A DNA stretch of 64,000 bases. Origin: Tridacna crocea (taxonomy: Eukaryota; Mollusca; Bivalvia; Cardiida; Cardiidae). Within the stretch, counting starts at the first letter, position 1. Every line of letters starts with the position of its first letter. The notes below the pieces were generated by a model. That model worked only from the letters and a program-made list of their open reading frames with translations, did not search any database and was not told where the DNA came from. Shown here piece after piece: positions 1 to 8,396 of this stretch. Location of the stretch: NCBI GenBank assembly GCA_943736015.1, contig OX031062.1, positions 64,501-128,500 on the forward strand. The letters run 5' to 3'. A program made the translations under genes and the position numbers.

Positions 1-275
1 ACTACATGTTTGTTATGTAATGGAATTTAAGCGTCATTAGTGTCATGTCAGTAACTTAACATTCCCCAAATGCATTTTTTAAATTTTTGCGTGAAATCTA
101 AAAATAGCTTAAGAGGCTACGTAGCCTTTAAAAGGGAATACAATCAAAAAAAAATTTTTTGGTAATCTTATGATTCTTAATTATTGATGATTTGTGTTGT
201 TTTCTCATATAAATTTCAGTGATATATATATTTTTTGATTTGGTGTGATGTGAAAATTCTAAGTACCTACCTTTA
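1..275 (+). repeat. Dispersed repeat (GTCATTAGT / GGCTACGTAGCC family), copy 1
   Basis: Matches 55582-55860 in direct order: ATTTAAGCGTCATTAGT, AACATTCCC, AAATAGCTTAAGAGGCTACG, ATGATTCTTAATTATTGATG, then CAGTGATATATAT. It may be longer, being cut by the window edge. No coding sequence. Confidence 0.75.
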
Positions 276-690
276 AAGTTTTGCTACATACCAAATATCA
301 AAGCTCTGCACCTTCTAGTTTCAGAGAAGAAGATTTTTAAAGTTTTCCTACTTTGTTCCTATGTTTCAAACTTGTGATCCCATGGGTTTGGGCCAGTTTT
401 GACCCAAGGGGCATCATATGAACAATCTTGATAGAGGTCCACTAGGAGATGCTACATACCAAATATCAAAGCTCTGCACCTTCTTGTTTCAGAGAAGAAG
501 ATTTTTAAAGTTTTCCCTCTTTATTGCTATGTTTCAAACTTGTGACCCCAAGGGCGGAGCCAGTTTTGACCCCAGGGGCATCATATGAACAATCTTTGTA
601 GAGGTCCACTAGTAGATACTACAAACAAAATGTCAAAGCTCTAAGCCTTCTAGTTCGAGAGAAGAAGATTTTCGAAGACTTTGTTATTTT
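276..690 (+). repeat. Tandem repeat, period about 165 bp
   Basis: About 2.5 diverged units, each with GCTACATACCAAATATCAAA, GCTCTGCACCTTCT, GAGAAGAAGATTTTTAAAG, GTTTCAAACTTGTGA and GGGGCATCATATGAACAATC. A satellite-like or transposon-derived array of a type common in bivalves. Confidence 0.8.
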
Positions 691-854
691 TGGCTGAAAT
701 TCAATCTCTTGAACAACTTTGGTAGAGCTTCACCATCCTGCCAAATTTCATCAAGATTGGCCCAGTGGTTTAGGAGGAGAAGATGTTTAAAGAAACTGTG
801 GACGACGGACATTGGGCAATCACAAAAGCTCATCATGAGCACTTCGTGCTCAGG

Positions 855-984
855 TGAGCTAAAAAGTAGAAAATGCCGGTTACCAGCATTTTCTGCTTTT
901 CCCACAATGTTTTCAAAAGGCTTCTTCTACCTCAGGGTCATCAGAAGTCGTAAAAAAAAAGTCATCATTGTGAGCTCAAGGGTT
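855..984 (-). repeat. TTAA hairpin MITE, truncated
   Basis: Hairpin AGAAAATGCCGGTTACCAGC then CACAATGTTTTCAAAAGGCT; the long arm is missing. Here and below, plus means the short arm (GACCCTGAGAAAGAAGCC) is on the left. Confidence 0.75.
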
Positions 985-1308
985 AAATCATGCTTTTTAG
1001 TGGTTATTTTGGAAATATTGATGGCTTCTACAGTTTGAAAACTCATGGTTATGACCAGTGAAATTTACAGTAAAACTTTCCACAACTCTGATTGTAGGTG
1101 GATTGTGGTCGTTTCTGCACACTTGTTACCCAGTTAAACAGTGCCTGCCATTCAACAACACAGTAACACGAGTAATTTGCTAGCATTTAACATCATTATA
1201 ACAAATATAATATCTCTGACATACTTATAAGCAAGCTCCATTTCAATATTTCATTCCATCTATCAGAAAATTCTCACTAACACAATCCTGTAGAGAAACA
1301 AATTCTAA
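985..1308. other. Intergenic, nothing recognised
   Basis: AT-rich sequence with no supported gene or repeat. Confidence 0.5.
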
Positions 1309-1529
1309 CTCTTACCACACAATCCAGACTTTTAAGGACCCCGAGGTAGATGTCTTTTGAAAACATTGTTGGAAAAGGAAAAATGCTAGTCACCAGCATT
1401 TTCTCCTTTTCCCACAGTGTTTTCCACCCACCCCAATACAAATTTCAGATTTTTAGTCAGTTCTATTTTGTAATCAGCAAATGCTTTTAACTTGGACGAG
1501 TCTCAAATTTTGGCATTTGGCAACTCATA
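1309..1529 (+). repeat. TTAA hairpin MITE
   Basis: TTACCACACAATCC start, core GAAAAACATT/AATGCTAGTCACCAGCATT, long arm to TTTGGCAACTCATAA; the ends are decayed. Confidence 0.85.
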
Positions 1530-2064
1530 ACAGGCAAAGAATAATGCTGCCGACTGCATGTCCTTCTTTTCCAAAAATGGTTTCTATCGTTTCAACAGTA
1601 AATCCTTCAACCTTCTAGCAAACAATCTAACATTTTAACACGCCTGAAGAAAAGGCTTTTTAAAAATGGTTTTAATCAAGAGGAAAAATCTGGTTACCAG
1701 TAATTTTACCTTTTCCTTTAATGTGATCAAAAGCTCTATCCATATTGTGAGCAAAACAGAAAAAAATACATTAAAAGTACATAATTAAGTGTCTTGAAAA
1801 ACCTACAAACCAACTCTTGGAAATTAAAAGCTGATTACAAAAAATGGTGTACAAGATACCTACCGATTAAAAAATCTATATTTTAAAAACCTAAAACTTT
1901 CAGATTTCAATACTGAGAAAAAATAACATTAAATGTTGATAAAACTATTTTGTATAGCATGTCTTGTATCTTAACCAAAATTTTCTGTAACATAAAAATT
2001 CATAAAACATACTGTCTACAACACATCAAAACATACTGCCTATATAAGACATGAAAAGGAGGAT
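1530..2064. other. Intergenic, mostly unassigned
   Basis: A decayed MITE-like trace (CTGGTTACCAGTAATTTTAC at about 1690-1710). Otherwise AT-rich with no supported feature. Confidence 0.45.
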
Positions 2065-2145
2065 TCAGACATTTGCGTAAAGTGTCGTCTCAGATCAGCC
2101 TGTGCACGCCACACAGGCTGATCTAAAACGACACTTACCATTTTT
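2065..2145. repeat. GATCAGCCTGTGC hairpin repeat
   Basis: AAGTGTCGTCTCAGATCAGC and its inverse (GCTGATCTAAAACGACACTT) form a hairpin about 68 bp long. A related decayed copy lies at 2425-2485 (GCGCAGGCTGATAGGAGACG). Confidence 0.7.
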
Positions 2146-2350
2146 AACCCTTTACTCCATAGATACTCATTTCCATGCATTGCTTGTAGGAGCCTTTGGA
2201 AAAACATTGTGGCAAAAGGTGAAATTGCTCGTGACAGGCAATTTCACCTTCTGCCACACTGTTTTCTACACTATCAAAAGGTGTCATATACACATTTATT
2301 TGGGGCCAGTTAGATATACCAAAGAAATACCTTATGGGGTACAGGGTTAA
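2144..2350 (+). repeat. TTAA hairpin MITE, ACAGGGTTAA subfamily
   Basis: TTAA at both ends (2144, 2347). The start is CCCTTTACTCCATAGATACT and the centre GAAATTGCTCGTGACAGGCA. It belongs with 23052-23280. Confidence 0.85.
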
Positions 2351-2531
2351 TGTAATTTTCTGTTTAGGGCAAGTGTACTGTAGCACATTTAATGTGGTCA
2401 TTATGTGACCTCACGGGTTAGAGTGCTCGGACTGCGCAGGCTGATAGGAGACGGCATTTTACACAAATGTCCGAATGCCCTTTTGGCATTTTGCAAGCCA
2501 TATAAGCTTTACTCTATGAAACAGGCTTTAA

Positions 2532-3455
2532 CAGGGTTCATACAGGCAAGTGCTGACTAAATTCAAGGACTTTTCAAGTACGTAAAACTCATTTTCAAGG
2601 ACCTTTTTTTAAACATAATACCTACCTTTTTTTAAGCCAAAGACAGGTTTTCTTTAATTTTCTTAAACACAATAAGATTAGGAATGGTCAGTTCTGCCCC
2701 TGACGGCGACGCCGTAGTTGTACTTTTATTTTCTTTTTTACACTCAGACTCGTTTTTATGACTGAACATTTACAAAATAGTCTGAAAACATTCCAGTCAT
2801 GGACTTTCCACTTTCTTAATGTAACTCGCTTTATGAATGAGACCGGAGCGCGCTTTCACACTTGCAAGCAATATCGATTTCTTTTCTGCAAAGTTCTGCG
2901 ACAAAGGGCTTTATAAATATCGTTTGTTTCCTTGACCTAAGGGTATTTTCTGGACTAATCACTACAGAAAACACATTTCCTTATTCTAATTTCTAGAAAT
3001 CCAGAATTGAAACGTAAGTAAATCACTAAAACTTGCAGACAATAACTTTACGAAAAGATAAATCGCGCAAAGGGAGATAATGCTTACAATACTACTAGAC
3101 CCCGGTCGATTAGCATATAAAGTAGGGATAGCACCTTAAAGCAGGGAACCGGTGTAAATACAGTGGTTTCGTACCATAATACTTTCGTACCTGATGAAAC
3201 TGTCTTACGCATTTTCGTACTCGTAAGCGACATAGATGTATTGAACTCCATTTTTTTATGCAATTTTTTTGTTTTGTCATTGCTAAAGCAAATTTTAGTA
3301 GAATTTACTAATCGTTATGCAAAAAGCCTGAAATTCAAGTACTTTTCAAGGCTAGATATGAATTTTCAAGTACTTTTCAAGACAAAACTCTGTTTCAAGG
3401 ACTTTTCAAGACTACCCCTCATTTTCAAGCACTTTTCAAGCCTGTGCGAACCTTG
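2532..3455. mobile_element. hAT-like element with repeated TTTTCAAG steps
   Basis: Ends CAGGGTTCATACAGG (2532) and, reversed, CAAGGTTCGCACAGG (3455). Both terminal zones carry repeated TTCAAGKACTTTTCAAG motifs. The internal part has no recognised coding region. The right flank is disturbed by a hairpin MITE at TTAA, so the target duplication cannot be confirmed. Confidence 0.55.
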
Positions 3456-3456
3456 T

Positions 3457-3683
3457 TTAAGCCTTTCCCAAATGACAAATTTTAGACCCTTCCAAACTCA
3501 AAACTTTGCAGACGACAATTTCAAATTTGATAAAAATAGCAGTAAGTTCTCCAAATGGGTAGAAAACACTGTGGGAAAAGGAGAAATTGCTCGTTATGAG
3601 AAATGTCTCCTTTTCCCACAGTGTTATCGAAAGACCTGTACTGCAGACACATAAAACCAAGGGCTTGTTTGGGAAAGGGTTAA
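3457..3683 (-). repeat. TTAA hairpin MITE, GCTCGTTAYGAGC subfamily
   Basis: TTAA at both ends. The start is GCCTTTCCCAAATGACAAAT and the end TTTGGGAAAGGGTTAA. Arms carry CACTGTG/CACAGTG. It shares its right TTAA with the next copy. Confidence 0.9.
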
Positions 3684-3864
3684 TCCATTACCACACAATC
3701 CCGAGTTTTAACGACCCAGAGAAAGAAGACTTTTGAAAACACTGTGGGAATGTTTTCTTCCCTTTCCAAACCAAATTTTAATTTTTCAGTCACATTTATT
3801 TTGAGGTTTGCAAGTGCTTTCAATTTGGACCAGTCTAAAATTTTCTCATGTGGTAAAGAGTTAA
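3680..3864 (+). repeat. TTAA hairpin MITE, core deleted
   Basis: TTAA at both ends and full flanking arms, but about half of the central hairpin is missing (CACTGTGGGAATGTTTTCTT). Confidence 0.88.
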
Positions 3865-4241
3865 TGCATCTGCTAACAGTATCAGTGGGAACAGACTGAC
3901 ATAGATCGATACTCTTTGCTATTTATAAATTTTCTGTATGTTTAAGGGCTGTAATACCTCAAGAACCAGTCATTTGACAGACTAAATGAATTTTATGGAG
4001 CCAAAATCATGCGTTGACTTGCCTAGTACAATGGATTGGGCGAGATTTATCAAAGCTGTTCCATGAAACATGGCTTGTATACAATAAAATCATCTCAACA
4101 TCTGGTGATGTAGATTGAGATCAGCATTGAAAAACAAACATTTGATCCCGAATCTATAACATCATTTGTGTGTGATATTTTGACCAGCATAAATATCATC
4201 ACAAAGATAAAGCTTTTCCCATTTCTGCAGTAGGGTGTTTA

Positions 4242-4453
4242 TTAACCATTTACCACATAATGCTGACTTTTCAACAACCCAGAGGAAGGAGCCTTTGAAA
4301 ACATTGTGGGAAATATGAGAAAATGCTGGAAACCAGTATTCTCTCCTTTTTCAACAATATTTTCCTACCTTGAAAGAAAATAAATCACCCGAGTCAGATG
4401 TCGTCTGAAAATGCTTTCAATTGAGTCCTGTCTAAAATACTGTTATTTGCTTC
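4242..4453 (+). repeat. TTAA hairpin MITE
   Basis: TTAACCATTTACCACATAAT start, core AATGCTGGAAACCAGTATT; the right terminus is decayed against the next copy. Confidence 0.8.
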
Positions 4454-4679
4454 ACTCATTACCAAACAACAAAACTTTAGGTTTGTCCAAATGGAAGGCA
4501 TTTGCAGATGACAAAATAAAAGTGATTGAAAATTTGAAATTTGTTTTTAGAAGGGTAGAAAACATTGTGGGAAAAGGAAAAAATGCTGGTTGCAAGCATT
4601 TTCCCCTTTTCCCACAATGGTGTCAAATGGCCTCTATCTCAAGGTCATAAAAATCAGGGATTGTTAGGTAAAGAGTTAA
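4452..4679 (-). repeat. TTAA hairpin MITE
   Basis: Long arm on the left (TTGTCCAAATGGAAGGCATT), core AATGCTGGTTGCAAGCATT, end GGTAAAGAGTTAA. Confidence 0.88.
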
Positions 4680-4687
4680 AGGATTAT

Positions 4688-4765
4688 AGAAGTGGGAAAC
4701 TTTGCAATAGCTTGTAAGATAAGCAACTGCTCTTTTCTCCACAATGTTTTCCACAAATTTGAAGA
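4688..4765. repeat. Hairpin MITE fragment
   Basis: A decayed core followed by TTTTCTCCACAATGTTTTCC. Confidence 0.45.
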
Positions 4766-4885
4766 CACATACATACATAGAACACAACCAAATGCTTTAA
4801 CAAACAAAATCAACTAAAAATATCTAAACATTCACCTATATAAACTTTACAAAACTTTTCTGAATTTAATACTTTTTCGTCGTGA

Positions 4886-5155
4886 AACCTTTACCAAGCA
4901 ATCCTTCCATTTTCAAGAAGATGGGTTTTCAAACATCTGATTACCACCATTTTCTCTTTTTCCCACAATGTTTTCTCCTCTTTTAGCAAAATTCAAATAT
5001 TTGAGTCACAGCTGTCATCTGCAAATCGTTTGTTTACTTCAATAACCTTGTAACTACAGCTTGAATCAAGCTATAGTTACAAGGGTTTTGAAGTAAACCA
5101 ACAAAATGCTCTTAATACGAATATGTCTAAAATCTCCCATTCATGTAAAGGTTTT
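4886..5155 (+). repeat. TTAA hairpin MITE, split by a palindrome
   Basis: CCTTTACCAAGCAATCC start, ACCATTTTCTCTTTTTCCCA core, end CATGTAAAGGTTTTA. The 78-bp palindrome at 5029-5106 interrupts the long arm. Confidence 0.75.
5029..5106. repeat. 78-bp palindrome inserted in a hairpin MITE
   Basis: Arms TTTGTTTACTTCAATAACC..AGCTTGA and TCAAGCT..GGTTTTGAAGTAAACCAACAAA pair almost fully. The hairpin MITE sequence is interrupted exactly here (GCAAAT before, ATGCT after). Confidence 0.7.
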
Positions 5156-5158
5156 ATT

Positions 5159-5349
5159 CAGAGCTACAGATAGAGGAAGTGATTTTGACTTTAAATCAAA
5201 AATATTAATTATTCTGCACAAAACCCTATGTTATGGGTACTCATTAGAATCATCTCATTGGGACAGTTTTAATGAGCATCATAACATATGGTTTGAAAGA
5301 GAAATAAAGGATTTTATAATACCATCATTCCCATTTGTCTGAAGCTCTG
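5159..5349. mobile_element. CAGAGCT-ended MITE, copy 1
   Basis: Inverted ends CAGAGCTACAGATAGAGGAAG and, reversed at 5349, CAGAGCTTCAGACAAATGGG. The flanks share TTTTATT. It resembles 37726-37907 internally (ACCCTATGTT.TGGGTA.TCATTAGAAT). Confidence 0.7.
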
Positions 5350-5461
5350 TTTTATTTAAACTATTTGGAATGATACTGAACATACATCCCTGATAAAATT
5401 ATTTGAATATTATTATTTTTTTTTTTTTTGCATGTCTGAGAGACAGACAGACAACCTGTGC

Positions 5462-5623
5462 TTGTATTAACCAACAATTCTTCAGGACATTCTTAAAACT
5501 CCTAGCCTTATTCTCCAAAAATTTCTAATGGTTTAGCCAATCAGAGACTGTCTTACTTTCAATGTTAGAAAATCTTGGAGAATAGGCTAAGAATATTCTT
5601 GAAAATTGTAGGTGAATACAAAC
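5462..5623. mobile_element. Foldback MITE
   Basis: The arms TTGTATTAACCAACAATTCT.. and ..AATTGTAGGTGAATACAA are inverted, and CTTATTCTCCAA pairs with TTGGAGAATAGG further in. The whole 160-bp unit folds on itself. No coding sequence. Confidence 0.6.
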
Positions 5624-5673
5624 CCAGATTCCAACATTAGGACTGCAGTACAATCATCTTAAAATTCCATAAA

Positions 5674-5940
5674 AACTTTGACAATGGAAACTAAACTAGA
5701 ACTGTTGCGAAGTGCACAAATACCCCAACACCACCACATTGTCACTAAAGCAGCACAATCAGACAACAGAAATGTTTTTAAAACTAAGATCACCAGAGAC
5801 CTTGACCTCGACTAAAAAAACTTTGACAACTGAAACCAAACTAGAACTGTTGCAAACTCTACCACCATCCAACAGCACCTTGTCACTGAAGAATCAATCA
5901 GAAAATGGAAATGATTTTCAAAACAAGCATCAGTGACCTT
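5674..5940 (+). repeat. Tandem repeat, period about 141 bp
   Basis: Two units beginning AACTTTGACAA.TGAAA.C and sharing AAACTAGAACTGTTGC, ACACCAC/CAACAGCACC and CTTGTCACT. It leads directly into the GTGACCTTGACC array. Confidence 0.65.
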
Positions 5941-6430
5941 GACCTTTGTCCTATGTGACCTAAAACCAATATGGCATCTCCTTATATCATGAGCAATGCT
6001 TGTAAAAAGTTTCAGAGTCCTAGGTCAAACAGCTATTGAGTTACAGCATGGAAATGATTTTCAGCCTAAGTTCACTTGTGACCTTGAACTTTGACCTATA
6101 TGACAAGAAAAATTAGTGCACCTGCTTGGGTCATGAGCAACACTTGTATGAAGTTTCAGGATCAACTAGCTATCCAGTTAGAGCACTGAAATGACTTTGA
6201 AACAAAGTTCATCTGTCACCTTGACATTTTGTGACCAAAAACCAATAGGTTTCTCCCTTCGGTCATGTGCAATACTTGAATCAAGTTTCAGCATCCCAAG
6301 TAAAAAAAAAACCTTTTGTGTTAGATAATAGAAACAGAAACAAAAAGGACAGATTGACGAATGGTCAGACAGACAGAATGGTAAAACCAGTCCCTCCCTA
6401 CTTTGTAGGTGGGAAGTATAAAGACTAGAA
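5930..6430 (+). repeat. GTGACCTTGACC tandem array
   Basis: About 3.5 diverged units of 125-140 bp, each with GTGACCTTGA, TATGTGACC/ATGACAAG, TCATGAGCAA.ACTTGTA, AAGTTTCAG and A.TGAAATGA. It ends with AGACAGACAGAATGG and a CCCTCCCTACTTTGTAGGTG inverted terminus, like other bivalve repeat tails. Confidence 0.7.
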
Positions 6431-6511
6431 GTCAACTTTTTTGATATGTTGAAAAAGAGACCCGTAAGTCAACACTTCATCAGAAAATAAAATGACAGGA
6501 AGCATCTGTAT

Positions 6512-6721
6512 TTAACTCTTTACGACGCAATCCTGACTTTTGACAACTCTGAAAAAGACAGCTTTTAAAAACATTGCGGTAACCAGCATTTTCTCCATTT
6601 CCCACAATGCTTTCCATCCCATCATAGACAAATCCCATCATTTGAACCACCCTTGTTGTCTGCAAATCATTTCAAATCAGACTTGCTCCAAATTTTACCC
6701 TTTGACAAAAAAAAAATTTAA
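6512..6721 (+). repeat. TTAA hairpin MITE
   Basis: TTAACTCTTTACGACGCAAT start; the left arm of the core is shortened (ATTGCGGTAACCAGCATTTT). It shares TTAA with the next copy. Confidence 0.85.
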
Positions 6722-6942
6722 CTCTTTACCAAACAATCCCTGGTTTTTACCACTGTGAAAGAACCCTTCTGAAAACATTGAGGGAATAGGAGAAAATGCT
6801 GTTTGCCGGCATTTTCTCCTTTTTCCAGTGTTTTCAACCATTCCCAGAACAAGTTTCAATTTTTGAGTCACAATAGTTTTGTTGTCTGCAACTGCTTCTA
6901 ATTTCGACCAGTCTATGACTTTGTCATTTGGTAAAGAGTTAA
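6718..6942 (+). repeat. TTAA hairpin MITE in TDG 3' flank
   Basis: TTAA at both ends, core AATGCTGTTTGCCGGCATT, end TTTGGTAAAGAGTTAA. It ends 24 bp from the TDG stop codon, so it probably lies in or next to the 3' UTR. Confidence 0.9.
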
Positions 6943-6965
6943 AAGAGAAAGAGCCTTCTGAGTGA

Positions 6966-8396
6966 CTAAGAATCAGGTTTTTCTTGTTTAATCTGTATAT
7001 TTGGGTTATATATACTTGATGGCTGACCATGACCATTGTGATATGCATTTTGTGATATGTCCGACTGAGGGGGTGTGGGATGAAACCCGTTAAAACTTTG
7101 ACTGACAGCCGCGTATGGACCAAGGTCATCATTCATCATTTGCGTAAAACTTTGTTGTTGATAATCAGAAATTGGGTAACTCTGGTTGTAGGAGGTGATA
7201 GGTGGGTGGGGGAAATAAGGCATATTGCCATATGTCGTGAGAGGGTGACCAGAAAATGCATTGTTCTGATGATTGGGTAGGAACTGAGTAAATGGCTGAA
7301 CAGGTTGGCATGTAGGTATTTGGTTGACTTGGGTAGTTGGGGACATGGAATGGGACGTGTCTAAGTGCATTGGGGAGGCGGGGTTAGGGGAGGAGCTACT
7401 CTGAAGTAAAGCAGTTGCAGACTTTGATTTCCTGTTTTTCAATTTCGTCTTTTTACCATTTTTACCAACAGGCTGAGAATCAGATGACTCCACAGAACTT
7501 CTACGAGATTCTGTGGAAACCAAGTCTAGGTCCAACATACTGTCATCTCTGACGATACCACACAGTGCATCGTTAAACTGTAATGGCCTTGACCTGGAGT
7601 TGACAATTCCAAATGCGGACCCTGATGATCCATGACTGGCCACTTGATTTACCAGACCATACAGTCCACTTAGGAAGTCAGACTGACCACAAGAACTTGT
7701 ACTACTTGTTGGCATTGGCTGTGAATCCGTGTACTTTAAATAGTTATGTGACTGGTTCCCTCCACTAGAATTGTAACTTCCTGTTATCCCTGGTTCCTGT
7801 TTTATTTGCAACCTACCATCTTGTTTACAGTTTGATACAGGAACCTGCTCTATGCCTGGTTCCTGTTTTATTTGTACAAAACCATCTTGTTTACAGTCTG
7901 AAAGAGAACTCTCCTCTGTACCTGGTTCCTGTTTTATCTGTACTGACTGGTACTCCTCAGCAGACGAAGAATTTGGTTCCTGTGTAACAGAGATCTTTTC
8001 CTGAGTTGGCTTGGATGTGGCACCTAGTACTTGCTCATCCTGAGGTAGTGATATTTGACTAGAATGACTCGGAAGTGAGGTGTTTTGTGTACAGTCTTGG
8101 TGTGGAAAGTAGTTGAAGTTACCAGCATTAAACTGATTTAAACCATTTTCTCCTAACATAGTCATTTGCATATTTGGGTCAAATTCCCCTGGGTACGCCC
8201 CAGGTTCCGTTTTTGGCTCCTTTTTGGCAGTTTTGAGCTCTAGGTCAGGAAATGTTATTTCTGATTCCTTCAACTCGGGCAGTTTTCCATTTATATGATC
8301 TCTGAATTTCTTCAGTGCTTCGTAAAATGGAACTTTGTCGACGGCTCTGGGTAACTGACTGCATCTTGCACTCGATGATGGCATCACAAATACAGC
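6966..8396 (-). CDS. TDG: TDG terminal coding exon: insertion loop and long SUMO-motif tail
   Basis: A 1431-bp exon (476 residues plus stop) after a TACTTTCAG acceptor. It opens with [21 protein letters not shown], the DNA-intercalating loop conserved in TDG. A helix follows ([11 protein letters not shown]), then a [11 protein letters not shown] segment resembling the mammalian SUMO-site region. The remaining roughly 380 residues are low complexity, rich in S, N, Q and P. The tail carries I-K-Q-E motifs at about 7924-7943, 7858-7876, 7792-7812 and, as the penultimate segment, 6971-6990. The first three sit in a roughly 22-residue repeat that also contains C-K-Q-D-G. A basic patch ([12 protein letters not shown]) lies near 7425-7470. 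A hairpin MITE begins 24 bp past the stop, so the 3' UTR runs into repeats. Confidence 0.93.
   Translation of the reverse strand, partial: AVFVMPSSSARCSQLPRAVDKVPFYEALKKFRDHINGKLPELKESEITFPDLELKTAKKEPKTEPGAYPGEFDPNMQMTMLGENGLNQFNAGNFNYFPHQDCTQNTSLPSHSSQISLPQDEQVLGATSKPTQEKISVTQEPNSSSAEEYQSVQIKQEPGTEESSLSDCKQDGFVQIKQEPGIEQVPVSNCKQDGRLQIKQEPGITGSYNSSGGNQSHNYLKYTDSQPMPTSSTSSCGQSDFLSGLYGLVNQVASHGSSGSAFGIVNSRSRPLQFNDALCGIVRDDSMLDLDLVSTESRRSSVESSDSQPVGKNGKKTKLKNRKSKSATALLQSSSSPNPASPMHLDTSHSMSPTTQVNQIPTCQPVQPFTQFLPNHQNNAFSGHPLTTYGNMPYFPHPPITSYNQSYPISDYQQQSFTQMMNDDLGPYAAVSQSFNGFHPTPPQSDISQNAYHNGHGQPSSIYNPNIQIKQEKPDS

Noticed and set aside
284..690. CRISPR-like spaced repeats
   Set aside because: Units are about 165 bp, diverged, without short constant repeats or spacers; the setting is eukaryotic.
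2102..2401. Overlapping frames on both strands
   Set aside because: Explained by a hairpin repeat and a palindromic MITE, which give mirrored open frames.
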